From the NCBI GenBank assembly GCA_036504445.1, contig DASXVE010000009.1, forward strand, positions 1 to 64,000: a stretch of 64,000 nucleotides of DNA, read 5' to 3'. Position numbers and translations under genes: made by a program. The number at the start of each line of letters is the position of its first letter. Position 1 is the stretch's first letter. This document shows, one piece after another, positions 16,795-26,126 of the stretch. The stretch comes from Candidatus Aquicultor sp. GTDB lineage: Bacteria; Actinomycetota; Aquicultoria; Aquicultorales; Aquicultoraceae. The notes beneath the pieces are model-generated. The model saw only the letters and a list, made by a program, of their open reading frames with translations. It searched no databases and was not told the origin of the DNA.

Positions 16795-17193
16795 CTACAA
16801 GCGCTTTAGCACAATAACCGCCACGTCATCCATAATGTTGCCGCCGGCAAAGCCGGCGCTGTCGCTAACTAATGCCTCGGTGACGTTTTGGGCGGTCATC
16901 AAGCTGCAATGCCCAGAGATTGATTCTTGCACCCGATCAAACCCAAAGAGGCCGGTATCGGCTTTTGCCTCGGTAATGCCGTCTGTGTAGAGCGCGAGAA
17001 CATCGCCTTTCGCGAGCATAATCGTTGCTTGCTCATACGCGACATCGTTTGCTATATCAAAATATCTTGAACGCAGTAACTCGATTTGCTCAATCGTGAG
17101 AGATTTTAATGATTGTTGATCCGCGCATACCTTCGAAGATACATCAACTATAGGATGTGAAACGCCAAAAAGCGACAAATAATCGCCTAGCAA
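16795..17193 (-). pseudogene. C-terminal part of a SpoIIE/RsbU-type PP2C phosphatase
   Basis: The end of the frame reads KGDVLALYTDGITEAK, then GLFGFDRVQ, then NIMDDVAVIVLKRL. These are the last metal-binding motifs of the SpoIIE-type PP2C phosphatase domain (Y-T-D-G-x-x-E-A and D-D-x-x-x-x-V). Only about 90 residues of that domain remain; the sensor part and the first aspartate motifs are missing. Residues 1-45 match nothing recognised. It is most likely a truncated copy related to the large phosphatases at 44504 and 54043. Confidence 0.65.
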
Positions 17194-17361
17194 AACATAT
17201 ATCGAATTATTGGTCCGTAAAGACGAGTGTGTGGCATCACATACTGTAGATTTGCACTTACAGCCGATTTCTCGTTTAATGAAGAAAAGGGGTGTGTTCA
17301 GGGCTTTTAGCTAAAGTGGCTTTTCATTTAAGTTTACATGGATTAAGCCGATAGCGTAGGT

Positions 17362-18051
17362 ATGAGTAGAGTATCAAGTAACGACATGTCAATTGCATGG
17401 GTTGATATCAAGCGGATTTTGCATCCCGGTACGCATATCGATGTGCAGCTGGGTGAAGCCGATCTGCCGCTGCCATATACGGTCGTAATGGTATTGGACG
17501 AGCCGCTTGTATTCTGCCGGGCAACCGGAGTAATTGATACGCTGCAGCAGAGCCCAACTTCCGCGATGGTGTTTATCCCGACCGCACGAGATCTGTGTCT
17601 CTTTAAAGCGACGATCAAGAAAGCTACCGACGGCGGTGCCTATATTGCGCTTGAGCCGACTTCGAAAGCGGAGTTCTTGCGTCACCGGCGCTCGATTCGT
17701 GTAAAAACCAAAGACGACATTAATTATCGCGTGCAGTTCGCAGGCAAGAGCAACATCTATAAAGGAATCGCGGTACAGGATCTTGGGCGGGGAGGAATAG
17801 GCCTCGTTGTCTACGCCGCCGGCCCTATAGTAGAGCGCTCGCGCGCCGAGGTGCGAATTACACTCCCTGGAATACCGAACAATATTCTTGCGCATGGGAT
17901 TGTGTCGCACTGCATTCCGTTCAACGATTTGCCTCGCACATACCGTGTGGGGATACAATTTACGAAAATCAGCCCGACCGATCAGCAGCTTATCGCGCTC
18001 TATATCGAGCAGGCATACAAAGCCGTACGCGAGCCACAAACCGACGAGTAA
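17362..18051 (+). CDS. PilZ-domain protein (YcgR-like)
   Basis: The 229-residue cytoplasmic protein has an N-terminal flagellar-brake-like (PilZN) half and a C-terminal PilZ domain. The c-di-GMP-binding pattern is present as RHRRSIRV (R-x-x-x-R) followed by VQDLGRGGIG; the usual serine of D/N-x-S-x-x-G is replaced by glycine, so binding should be checked. Such proteins tune motility or surface polysaccharides in response to c-di-GMP. It ends immediately beside the convergent GerMN gene. Confidence 0.78.
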   Translation: MSRVSSNDMSIAWVDIKRILHPGTHIDVQLGEADLPLPYTVVMVLDEPLVFCRATGVIDTLQQSPTSAMVFIPTARDLCLFKATIKKATDGGAYIALEPTSKAEFLRHRRSIRVKTKDDINYRVQFAGKSNIYKGIAVQDLGRGGIGLVVYAAGPIVERSRAEVRITLPGIPNNILAHGIVSHCIPFNDLPRTYRVGIQFTKISPTDQQLIALYIEQAYKAVREPQTDE

Positions 18052-18827
18052 TTATTTGAAGAATGCCGTGACCTCTGCCATCCGCACTTCCGAGCCGTCC
18101 TTCGGGCTGTTGAAGTAGAAAATAATCTTCCCGTGGTCGCCCGGCCGCTTACTATGACAGGATTACTGATTTCGGTAAACGCCCGCAGCTTATCAACCGT
18201 AATTGTGCTAGAAGTGACTTTTGCTCCCCGGATAAGGCTCTCGTTACGGGTAAACGGCTGGTCACTCAAGCCGACATGGCCCCACCAATCCTGGATTTCC
18301 CGGCCGCCGACTTGCCCCTTACTCTTACCTTCGATAAGGAACGAAACCTTTTTTATATTCGGGAATTCGGTAAGCGTATTAACGATCTGTGCTATGCCCA
18401 GCTCTTCTCCGTTTGCTCCGACATTAGCGTTAAGCACCTCTCTGCTGAAATCAACTGTTGCCAGCCCGTCTTTTATATTTACTGCGAGCACTTTCGTAGT
18501 TTTCGGGATAAAAGAGGCCAGACCTTGTTGCTCCGGGCCTTTAATAAGTTCTTCAAGCGCCGCTTTTGCGACCGACACGGTTTTTGGAACCGTCCTGCGC
18601 TCAGGCACCAGAAACATCGTCGTGCGAAATTCTTTGGCGAAGTAGAGAGTTAATGTCATCTCTTCGCCGCTCGCCGTGGTTGATGATGCTTGCGTGGTAG
18701 CCGTTGTGCTTGAAGTCGCGGAATTTACCGTTGGCTGTGACGTCTTTTTTGCGCATCCAACAGCCAAGAGCGCAGTCAAAAGTGATGCAGCGACAAGTAG
18801 CAGTACGGACTTTTTCATAGCAACCAT
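18052..18827 (-). pseudogene. GerMN-domain lipoprotein with C-terminal frameshift
   Basis: The N-terminus is a lipoprotein signal (LLVAASLLTALLAVGC). A Ser/Thr linker and a GerMN domain follow (TLYFAKE, VPKTVSVAKAALEELIKGPE, AVNIKDGLATVDFS). The second domain runs to SNPVIVSG and then shifts frame near 18149: the present frame reads RATTGRLFSTSTARR..., while the next frame gives RPGDHGKIIFYFNSPKDGSE then VRMAEVTAFFK and stops at 18052, next to the PilZ stop. One missing base therefore makes a longer, nonsense-like tail ending at 18000. GerMN proteins occur in spore germination and envelope systems. Confidence 0.75.
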
Positions 18828-18937
18828 CCCATCATAGAAATAAGTGGTTCTTGGTGTATATACTACTATTTACCCAGATTACGGCTAATTGGTCTACAGT
18901 ATGGTTGGCAGACGGCAAAATCGCTGTGCTTCTGTTT

Positions 18938-19930
18938 CTACGGGATGCCGATGCAGCCGCCGAAACTAAATGCGTAGAGGCGGATGCCGGGGGGCAGGTT
19001 TGTGAGTTTCAAAGTTCCCGTTACGAATTCATCGGCCCTAAAGAGGTTGTACATGCGAGGCTCGACAATAGTTGCCGTTGAGCCTGAAACATCGTTGCCA
19101 CGGTTGGCGTCGTTAAGCGGCTCATCGTTAAAATTGACATCAAAGCTAAGCGGCCCGTTTGCCGACGTCATAACCAAATTAACGGAAACCGCTTCAATCG
19201 GTAACACCAGATAGTCCTCAGGGTTCATACCGCTGTGTTCCAGATATTGACGATCGGCTCGCCAGCGCCCCTGCAGATATATCCCCGGCTTATCGTAGCG
19301 GCCGGGCTGCGGGTCTTCATAAGTAAAATCCTCCATAGCACGCAGATCGCCCGGATTGTTTGTATAACCTCGAGAATAACCGCAGTATGTCTCGGGGGTC
19401 GGCATGCTGCAGATAGCTTGAGGATCGCCATCGACCGGTATCGAGGATAGATCGAGCTCGGGGTTAACGTGGTTTAAAAGCTGCCGGATCATGAGCTCTG
19501 TTTCGTGATAGCCACCCTCTCCAATGTGGTCGAAGTAGATTTTTCCATTTAAGACGATATACTTGCGGGGCCAATATGCATTGGCGTATGCGTGCCATAT
19601 CTTAAAATGGTTATCCAGCACGACCGGGTACTTGATCCCGTAGCGCTCAATCGCCCAGCGAACATTATCCGGGTCGCGTTCGAAGTCGAATTCCGGCGAA
19701 TGAACCCCGATGATTGTAAGTCCTTTGTCGCTGTACTTATTATGCCAATCTACCAGATATGGCGCTACGCGGATGCAGTTGATTCAGCTATATGTCCAAA
19801 AATCCACGATAAAAACGCGGTTTGGCGTGCCGCGGATACTGATGGGCGGCGAATTAAGCCACATGTCCCCACCTGCTAATTCCGGAGCCGATAATCCGAC
19901 TGATTGGCGAAATATCTCACGAAAGCTCAT
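18938..19930 (-). CDS. Thioredoxin-like selenoprotein (UxxC; DipZ/AhpC-TSA-like)
   Basis: Two frames separated only by one TGA (19786-19784) form a single 330-residue protein. Before it reads GTPNRVFIVDFWTYS, after it INCIRVAPYLVDWHNKYSDK then GLTIIGVHSPEFDFERD. Homologues of the thioredoxin-like DipZ group have WTYSCINC here, so the UGA takes the place of the first active-site cysteine (Sec49, Cys52). A bacterial-type SECIS hairpin follows. The C-terminal part (NVNPELDLSS..., LYAFSFGGCIG) is the extra beta domain seen in this group. The start is set at ATG 19930; GTG 19999 is possible. It should act as a thiol-disulfide or peroxide reductase. Confidence 0.85.
19744..19763 (-). promoter_or_regulatory. 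SECIS element for the thioredoxin-like selenoprotein
   Basis: Reading the minus strand, 20 bases after the UGA lie GCCA, an unpaired U (19759), AUCU, the loop GGU (19754-19752), AGAU and UGGC. This gives eight base pairs with one bulged U on the 5' side and a GGU loop. The bulged U and the loop G-U are the two SelB recognition features of the E. coli fdhF SECIS. The distance from UGA to loop (29 nt) is within the bacterial range. Confidence 0.75.
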
Positions 19931-20309
19931 GGGCACTATGTACCCAAATGAGTGCGAATTATACATATAACTAGGGGTTTTCACACTAACATAGTTCACA
20001 AGTAGTTGCGTCTATTGGCAAAAAGATGCCCTTTAATCCGCAAAACGTGCCGTTAGCCATTTTTTTATTAGATGTATGGATGTGCGCAAGTACACTTGAT
20101 ATATGGGGTATGACGCCACACCTATATCTCCAACCGGGAGCTTAAAGACGCACATGATAATATCACTGGCAGGGCTTCGGCGCTGCCTATTGTAGCAATC
20201 CCTTTAAACCCCAACAGGACATGAGCTGCTTTACCAGGGCGGCTGTAATATATCGCACGGTATCAAGATTGTCTTTATGTCGTAAAAGAGAAAAAGGGGG
20301 CAATTATCA
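19931..20309. other. Divergent intergenic region upstream of acs
   Basis: No gene is seen apart from the possible longer N-terminus of the selenoprotein (to 19999). It must hold the promoters of the divergent selenoprotein and acetyl-CoA synthetase genes. A GGCAGGGCTTCGGCGCTGCC hairpin lies at about 20167-20188. No known riboswitch was recognised. Confidence 0.4.
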
Positions 20310-22280
20310 ATGAGTGACCACGGTTTTAGCGTTTTACTGGATGAGCAGCGGGCTTTCCCGCCGTCGCCCGAGTTCAGCGCCAATGCGTATGTTAAGAGCA
20401 TGGCGGAATACGAAGCGATGTACCAACGCTCAATCAATGACCCGGATGGGTTCTGGGCAGAAATGGCGGAAAAAGAGCTTACCTGGTTCAAGAAATGGGA
20501 CAAGGTGCTCGGCTACGACTTCAATAAGCCATACATAAAGTGGTTCGAGGGAGGCAAACTTAACGCCTCATACAACTGCTTGGACAGGCATGTTGCTACA
20601 TGGCGCAAGAATAAAGCAGCGATTATCTTTGAAGCCGATGATGGCAGCTATATGACTTATACTTACGAACAGCTCTATTACGAGGTTAACAAGTTCGCCA
20701 ACGTCTTGAAGAAAAAAGGCGTTAAGCGAGGTGATAGGGTAACGATCTACCTGCCAATGATCCCCGAGCTGGCAATCTCCATGCTGGCTTGCGCTCGTAT
20801 CGGCGCTATTCATTCAATCGTCTTTGGCGGCTTTAGTTCACAGGCGCTCAGCGATCGTATTCAGGATGCCAGTTCCACCATGCTCATTACGGCAAATAAC
20901 GGCCTCCGTGGCAGCAAAGCCGTTCCGCTTAAGGCCAACGCCGATATTGCGGTTGCCGATTGTCCGACAATCGAAAACGTTATCGTTGTAAATCGCACCG
21001 GCGAATGCAATATGGTAGAAGGCCGCGATTGCTGGTGGCAGGAGGAAATGGCGGCAGATGATATTAAGCCGTACTGCGAACCCGAGCACATGGATGCAGA
21101 AGACCCGCTCTTTATCCTGTACACATCGGGTTCAACCGGCAAGCCGAAGGGCGTGCTTCACACGACCGGCGGTTATACGCTTTTCGCCAGCCTCACGTTT
21201 AGGCTTACCTTCGATTGTCACGAGGAAGACACCCACTTCTGCACCGCCGATATCGGCTGGGTAACGGGGCATAGCTATATCGTCTACGGCCCGCTCGCAA
21301 ACGGTGCGACGAGCATTATGTTCGAGGGTGTCCCAACATATCCGAATCCAGGCCGGTTCTGGGATATTGTCGACAAACATCAGGTAAACATCTTCTACAC
21401 CGCGCCGACCGCTATTCGTTCGCTGATGAAAGAGGGAGAGACCTGGGTTAATAAGTACGACCTCTCGTCGCTTAAAGTGCTCGGTACCGTTGGTGAGCCG
21501 ATCAACCCGGAAGCGTTCATGTGGTATCACACCAATATTGGAAAAGGGAAACTCCCAATTGTCGATACCTACTGGCAAACCGAGACCGGCGGCTTCTTGA
21601 TCACACCGCTACCCGGGGCGATGACCCTAAAACCAGGCTCGGCCACCAGGCCGTTCTTCGGCGTAGAGCCGGAGGTTATCAAAGAAGACGGCTCACCGGC
21701 ACCGGTTGATGAAGGCGGCTACTTGGTTATCAATAAGCCGTGGCCGGGTATGCTTCGCGGCACCTACGGCGATCCTGAGAATACCAGGATTAAAGAAGTC
21801 TACTTCAGCCGCTTCCCCGGCAAGTACTTCACCGGTGACGGCGCCCGCGTCGATAAAGACGGCGACTTCTGGCTCATGGGCCGCATCGATGATGTTATCA
21901 ACGTCTCGGGCCACAGGCTCGGTACGGCCGAGGTCGAATCGGCGCTCGTCGCTCACGCATCGGTAGCAGAGGCCGCAGTCGTCGGCTTCCCGCATGATAT
22001 CAAAGGCGAGGGCATCTATGTCTACGTCACACTAAAAGACGGCTTTGAGCCTTCACTAGAGCTGCAAAAAGAGCTGGTAGGCCATGTTCGCAAGATTATC
22101 GGCCCTATTGCTACACCGGATAAAATGCAGTTCTCACCGGGCCTGCCGAAGACCCGTTCCGGAAAGATCATGCGCCGTATCCTGCGCAAGATCGCGCACA
22201 ATGAGCTCGATAGCCTCGGCGACGTTTCAACACTCGCCGATCCGAGTGTTGTCGAAAGCTTGATTGCAAATCGCCAGTAA
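20310..22280 (+). CDS. acsA: Acetyl-CoA synthetase
   Basis: The 656-residue AMP-forming ligase has the AMP-binding motif [19 protein letters not shown], the QTETGG motif ([10 protein letters not shown]), the GDGAR and [20 protein letters not shown] hinge region, and the acetylatable lysine in [10 protein letters not shown]. The N-terminal ACAS_N region ([20 protein letters not shown]) and the length are normal. It activates acetate to acetyl-CoA through acetyl-AMP in the cytoplasm. The start ATG has AGGGGG at 20296-20301. A strong hairpin after the stop suggests a single-gene transcript. Confidence 0.95.
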   Translation: MSDHGFSVLLDEQRAFPPSPEFSANAYVKSMAEYEAMYQRSINDPDGFWAEMAEKELTWFKKWDKVLGYDFNKPYIKWFEGGKLNASYNCLDRHVATWRKNKAAIIFEADDGSYMTYTYEQLYYEVNKFANVLKKKGVKRGDRVTIYLPMIPELAISMLACARIGAIHSIVFGGFSSQALSDRIQDASSTMLITANNGLRGSKAVPLKANADIAVADCPTIENVIVVNRTGECNMVEGRDCWWQEEMAADDIKPYCEPEHMDAEDPLFILYTSGSTGKPKGVLHTTGGYTLFASLTFRLTFDCHEEDTHFCTADIGWVTGHSYIVYGPLANGATSIMFEGVPTYPNPGRFWDIVDKHQVNIFYTAPTAIRSLMKEGETWVNKYDLSSLKVLGTVGEPINPEAFMWYHTNIGKGKLPIVDTYWQTETGGFLITPLPGAMTLKPGSATRPFFGVEPEVIKEDGSPAPVDEGGYLVINKPWPGMLRGTYGDPENTRIKEVYFSRFPGKYFTGDGARVDKDGDFWLMGRIDDVINVSGHRLGTAEVESALVAHASVAEAAVVGFPHDIKGEGIYVYVTLKDGFEPSLELQKELVGHVRKIIGPIATPDKMQFSPGLPKTRSGKIMRRILRKIAHNELDSLGDVSTLADPSVVESLIANRQ

Positions 22281-22313
22281 AAAGCTTAGACACCGTATGG
22301 TGTGTATATATTC

Positions 22314-22354
22314 ACAGCAAGGGCCGGTTTTTGTAAACCGGCCCTTGCTGTACC
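22314..22354 (+). terminator. Terminator after acsA
   Basis: A 17-bp stem pairs CAGCAAGGGCCGGTTT with AAACCGGCCCTTGCTG around a TTGT loop. The T-run is short but the stem is very stable. Confidence 0.7.
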
Positions 22355-22473
22355 GCTAATATTCTATTCGGGATTGCTCGCTTGCATAGGTATCAGATTG
22401 TATGGGATGTAAGGGTATAATTATCTAGTTATTAAGATTTACGTTCACTTAATAATAAGAAGGAGAGCATGGG

Positions 22474-23025
22474 ATGAACAAATTCAAGCTTAATAAAGAG
22501 GATGCCGTCCTGCTTGTCATCGATATTCAAGATAAGCTTGCAGCCGCGATGCCGCAGCGCCAACCGGTAATCGATAATACGGTACACCTCATTGAGCTGG
22601 CGAAGATGATTAAGCTGCCGGTCATACTTACCGAGCAATACCCGAAAGGCCTTGGTTCAACCGTCGATGAGATTAGAGAGGTACTGCCGGCATACAAACC
22701 CCTTGAAAAGATTACATTTGATTGTTGCGGCGCGGATGGGTTTTTTGATGCGATGCGGCAGACAGGCCGGCGTTCAATAGTTGTTGCCGGGATGGAAACG
22801 CATATTTGCGTATTGCAGACTACGGTTGGGCTGATCGAAGCGGGATACGACGTTCACCTTATATCAGACGCAATCTGCTCGCGCACCAAAGAGAATTGGA
22901 AAATCGGCCTGAGCTACATGCAGCAGGCCGGTGCTGTTATTACTTGCACGGAAACGGTCCTTTTTCAGCTTTTTGGAAAAGCCGGCACGGAAGAATTTAA
23001 GATGGTATCCAAGCGCATTAAATAA
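22474..23025 (+). CDS. Isochorismatase-family cysteine hydrolase
   Basis: The 183-residue protein has the family triad: Asp in LLVIDIQDKL, Lys in LTEQYPKGLG (position of the catalytic lysine region) and the nucleophile Cys in GMETHICVLQT. The cis-peptide motif VVAGMETHICV is typical of the subgroup that includes YcaC-like proteins. Substrates of this group (amides, isochorismate, ureidoacrylate) cannot be inferred. The start ATG follows AAGGAGAG. A structured leader and transporter operon follow downstream. Confidence 0.85.
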   Translation: MNKFKLNKEDAVLLVIDIQDKLAAAMPQRQPVIDNTVHLIELAKMIKLPVILTEQYPKGLGSTVDEIREVLPAYKPLEKITFDCCGADGFFDAMRQTGRRSIVVAGMETHICVLQTTVGLIEAGYDVHLISDAICSRTKENWKIGLSYMQQAGAVITCTETVLFQLFGKAGTEEFKMVSKRIK

Positions 23026-23099
23026 AACCATCATGTGATTACTTATTTCTCGCACACCTACCAAGCGCACTTCTGCTAGAATTATTATGACCAAGCCGA

Positions 23100-23195
23100 C
23101 AGCCTAAGCCACTCTACAGGAGAGCGGTTTGCGGGAAACCGCCGGGCTGAGTGCAACGCGCGTGTAATGGGTACACTACAAGAAAACGAAAGGGC
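23100..23195 (+). promoter_or_regulatory. Structured leader upstream of cbiM (class not assigned)
   Basis: The leader contains CACTC ... GAGTG closing around the stable hairpin GCGGTTT / AAACCGC with loop GCGGG, followed by a GTGTA / TACAC hairpin with loop ATGGG. Its position before a CbiMQO metal transporter is where cobalamin or Ni/Co riboswitches often lie, but the conserved boxes of those classes were not found. A TPP-like GGGCTGAG is present without the rest of that class. Confidence 0.4.
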
Positions 23196-23204
23196 TTATC
23201 AAGT

Positions 23205-23873
23205 ATGTCACATATTCACCTGCCGGATGGAGTTATACCGGTTGTCTGGTGGGTTCTCGGGTATATAATCGTAGGCATTCTGCTGGCGTTTGCGTTTAAA
23301 AGAACACAATCAACCGAAGGCAGAAAGAGGGTTCCGCTTCTGGGCATTATGTCGGCTTTGATGCTTATCGGCCAGTCGGTGCCGCTGGGAATTATTCCGT
23401 TTCACCTGAATCTTGCGGTACTCTCGGGGATAGTGCTCGGGCCGTGGCTCGGCCTTATCGCGGTATTTACCACAAACATATTTCTGGCGTTCCTCGGGCA
23501 TGGGGGAATCACCGTAGTCGGGCTTAATACGCTGGTTGTAGGCAGCGAAGCGGTTTTTGGCAGCTTGCTATTCAGATTCTTCAGCGCGCATTTTTCGTCG
23601 GTTCGTGCCACGGCGGTTGTGACTACCGTGCTTACGCTTTCGATCTCAATATCATTGATGGTCGGCGTAGTTTCGTTGTCACAGATTAACCCATCACTCT
23701 TGCTGGAGCACGTGAAACCCTCAGCGGCAACCGGCGCGATAGTTATTTCGATTCCAAGGTTTGTCGGTATTATCGCGCCATTTGCGGTGATCGGCATAAT
23801 TATCGAGTCGTTTGTTACGGCCTTTGCCATTCGGTTCTTACTCAGCGTGCGCCCGGATATCGTGGAGAGTTGA
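23205..23873 (+). CDS. cbiM: ECF-type metal transporter substrate component CbiM
   Basis: The protein starts MSHIHLPDGVIPVVWWVLG, the CbiM/NikM hallmark in which the N-terminal amine and the histidine near the second or third residue bind Co or Ni ions. About six membrane spans follow, with ILGPWLGLIAV-like core motifs. The start at 23205 is chosen because the ATG gives the conserved M-x-H-I-x-L-P-D-G N-terminus; the frame is open to 23151. It heads a three-gene operon with the T component and ATPase. Cobalt or nickel uptake is inferred from the family; no cbiN is present. Confidence 0.85.
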   Translation: MSHIHLPDGVIPVVWWVLGYIIVGILLAFAFKRTQSTEGRKRVPLLGIMSALMLIGQSVPLGIIPFHLNLAVLSGIVLGPWLGLIAVFTTNIFLAFLGHGGITVVGLNTLVVGSEAVFGSLLFRFFSAHFSSVRATAVVTTVLTLSISISLMVGVVSLSQINPSLLLEHVKPSAATGAIVISIPRFVGIIAPFAVIGIIIESFVTAFAIRFLLSVRPDIVES

Positions 23874-23878
23874 TGTAA

Positions 23879-24583
23879 ATGGATATTTCATATATCGATA
23901 ATCTAGCAATCAATACAAAAAGCCCGGTGCACAAAGCATCGGCGATCTCAAAAATCGTCCTCGTTGTGCTCGTGATCACCGCCATAATCGTCACCGCCAA
24001 CCCCCAAGCACTCGCGATATGTTTTATGCTGCTTGTCGTTACGATCTTACTTGCGCGACTGCCCGTCGGTCGAATCCTGGCCATGACAGGTTACGCGTTT
24101 TTCTTCAGCCTAATTTTTGCGTTTAGCGAGGTAGAGGGAGGAATAGATGCCCGCGTAACCATTATTTTAAAGTCGGTTACGGCCGCACTCTCACTAATTT
24201 TGCTGATAACGACGACACCATATCCGCAAGTTTTCGCGCTTTTCCAGAAGGTGCTTCCCAGCGTAATGGTTGATGTAATGCTCGTGACCTACCGATCGTT
24301 CTTTATCCTGATCGGCCAGATCAGCAGTATGATTACGGCGATTCGCATCCGGGGCGGGTATTCCTCTCGGGCGGTATTTAAGAATCTTAGCAGTATAGGG
24401 CGTATTGTTGGCAACGGCATCATTCACGCCTGGGAGTTGAGCGAGAGCATGCAGGATGCCATGTACGTGCGCGGTTATAGCGGCCGCCTTCCGGCCGGAT
24501 CTTCGTGGAATAAAATCGGCAAGTACGATATACTACCGCTTGCAATAGGTGTAGCGGTACTCGCTGTGGCGGTGTTGGTATGA
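23879..24583 (+). CDS. cbiQ: ECF transporter T component CbiQ
   Basis: The 234-residue membrane protein has five to six spans and a long cytoplasmic loop with the two coupling motifs of T components: IRIRGGYSSR and SMQDAMYVRGYSGRL (A-x-x-x-R-G forms). These contact the ATPase. The ATG lies five bases after the cbiM stop, and the TGA overlaps the next ATG, so translation is likely coupled. Confidence 0.87.
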   Translation: MDISYIDNLAINTKSPVHKASAISKIVLVVLVITAIIVTANPQALAICFMLLVVTILLARLPVGRILAMTGYAFFFSLIFAFSEVEGGIDARVTIILKSVTAALSLILLITTTPYPQVFALFQKVLPSVMVDVMLVTYRSFFILIGQISSMITAIRIRGGYSSRAVFKNLSSIGRIVGNGIIHAWELSESMQDAMYVRGYSGRLPAGSSWNKIGKYDILPLAIGVAVLAVAVLV

Positions 24584-25446
24584 GTAAAACGGCAAAAAAT
24601 GAAGTCGCGAAGGTAAGCTGCATTCGCCATATATATCCGGATCAAACAGAAGTAAAGATCTGCGGCCTTGAATTTATTGTTCGTGAAGGCGAGCGGGTTG
24701 CGATACTCGGGCCGAACGGGTCGGGCAAAACCACGCTCTTGAACCACTTAATGGGGCTATTAAAGCCGGTTGAGGGTACAGTGAGCGTCTTCGGCGTTGA
24801 TCCCAATACGCACTTTGACGAGATCCGGCAAAAGATCGGTGTTGTTTTTCAAAATGTCGACGCCCAGCTTATTGCACCAACGGTGTGGGATGATATTGAG
24901 TTTTCGCCGCTTAATTACGGGTATCCACCTGAGAAAATAAATGCGCTTGCCAACGAGATTGTTGAGCTCATCGGCATTTCAAATCTGACAAAGAAAATCA
25001 CTCACTATCTGAGCGGCGGAGAGAAACGTAAAGTCGCCCTGGCCGGGGCGATGATCACGCACCCCAAGCTCCTTATCCTCGATGAACCGTTCGAGGGGCT
25101 TGACCCTCGTTCAAAAACCGATATGATTGGCCTGCTTAACACCTTCAATCGCGATTACGGAACCACGCTTATTCTCACAACACATGATGTAAACGTCGTC
25201 CAGCACATTGCCGACCATGTGTATGTAATGGCGCACGGTAATGTATTGCTGTCGGGCAGCCCGGATGAAATCTTCAGTAAAGTAGATCTTATCCGCTCGA
25301 TAAACCTGGAGCCGCCGCTTATCTCGGAAATTATCGCCGGCTTAAGGGATAAAGGGATCTACATAGAGGTCACCGATGATGTAAGCGAGCTTGTACGCGA
25401 TATCGCCGAGCTTATACGCCCAACCGATGATGCTTCCGCGATATAG
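24580..25446 (+). CDS. cbiO: ECF transporter ATP-binding protein CbiO
   Basis: The 288-residue ABC ATPase has Walker A GPNGSGKTT, Q-loop VFQNVDAQL, signature LSGGEKRK, Walker B LLILDEPFEGLD and the switch histidine in LTTHD. A C-terminal extension of about 60 residues follows the ATPase core. Its ATG overlaps the cbiQ stop (ATGA). It powers the CbiMQ transporter; a single ATPase gene implies a homodimer. Confidence 0.92.
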   Translation: MSKTAKNEVAKVSCIRHIYPDQTEVKICGLEFIVREGERVAILGPNGSGKTTLLNHLMGLLKPVEGTVSVFGVDPNTHFDEIRQKIGVVFQNVDAQLIAPTVWDDIEFSPLNYGYPPEKINALANEIVELIGISNLTKKITHYLSGGEKRKVALAGAMITHPKLLILDEPFEGLDPRSKTDMIGLLNTFNRDYGTTLILTTHDVNVVQHIADHVYVMAHGNVLLSGSPDEIFSKVDLIRSINLEPPLISEIIAGLRDKGIYIEVTDDVSELVRDIAELIRPTDDASAI

Positions 25447-25659
25447 GCAACGAACCTGACAGTGACCTTCGATATTCGCGCTATCTCCGTTTACGCTTAT
25501 ACCGTTGCCCCAAGCCGGCGCTGCGCCCTTCTCTGTAACACATGGTAATAATTGACAAAATACCAGAATTTTGTGATTTTGTGCAGAGATTTGGGAATTA
25601 ATATAGGGTGACTACTGATTCCTATCGAGAGTGCTCAAACATCATGAGGTGATATTATA

Positions 25660-26034
25660 TTGCAAGAGAAAAAGCTTAGTGATCTTACAGTTAAGCGTGC
25701 GGTGGTCAACAACGTACACATGATCATTGCGAGCGGCGAATGCGATCTCTTCTCGGTGCCCCTTCTCAAGGATGAAATGACGGAAGTCATAAATGAAGGA
25801 CATAAAAAGTTGATCGTAGATGTTAAGAGCCTGAAGTACATAGACAGCAGCGGGCTTGCAGCGATTCTTTGGGCGCGGCACAAAATCGAGGAAACCGGCG
25901 GCAGTCTCGTTATGATTAGCAATACCGAAAGGCTTGGGCGGATGTTGCGTCCCATCGGGAACCTGCTTAGCGTCACATCATCAATCAAGGAGGCGCTTAA
26001 GCTTCTCAACAAGAGAAGCTTAAGCTCGGCGTAA
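25660..26034 (+). CDS. STAS-domain anti-sigma factor antagonist (SpoIIAA/RsbV-like)
   Basis: The 124-residue protein begins at TTG behind GAGGTGAT. It carries the phosphorylatable serine in YIDSSGLAAILWA, the core STAS motif. Such proteins bind anti-sigma kinases when dephosphorylated by SpoIIE/RsbU phosphatases, two of which are encoded at 44504 and 54043. A partner-switch in the stress response is a reasonable inference; the anti-sigma kinase is not in the window. Confidence 0.85.
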   Translation: MQEKKLSDLTVKRAVVNNVHMIIASGECDLFSVPLLKDEMTEVINEGHKKLIVDVKSLKYIDSSGLAAILWARHKIEETGGSLVMISNTERLGRMLRPIGNLLSVTSSIKEALKLLNKRSLSSA

Positions 26035-26046
26035 GAGAAGCGCAGG

Positions 26047-26077
26047 AAAGCCGGTCGCAATGACCGGTTTCTCTTTG
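26047..26077 (+). terminator. Terminator after the STAS gene
   Basis: AAAGCCGGTC / GACCGGTTT with loop GCAAT and a following T-rich CTCTTTG. Confidence 0.7.
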
Positions 26078-26126
26078 TGGGCTCACTCTACGGAAATGGT
26101 GCCCGGCGCGTATTTTGTCCCGACGC

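Noticed and set aside
23100-23195. TPP riboswitch in front of cbiM
   Set aside because: A GGGCTGAG is present, but the second conserved TPP segment (GAACCTGAT-type) is absent and the neighbours are not thiamine genes.
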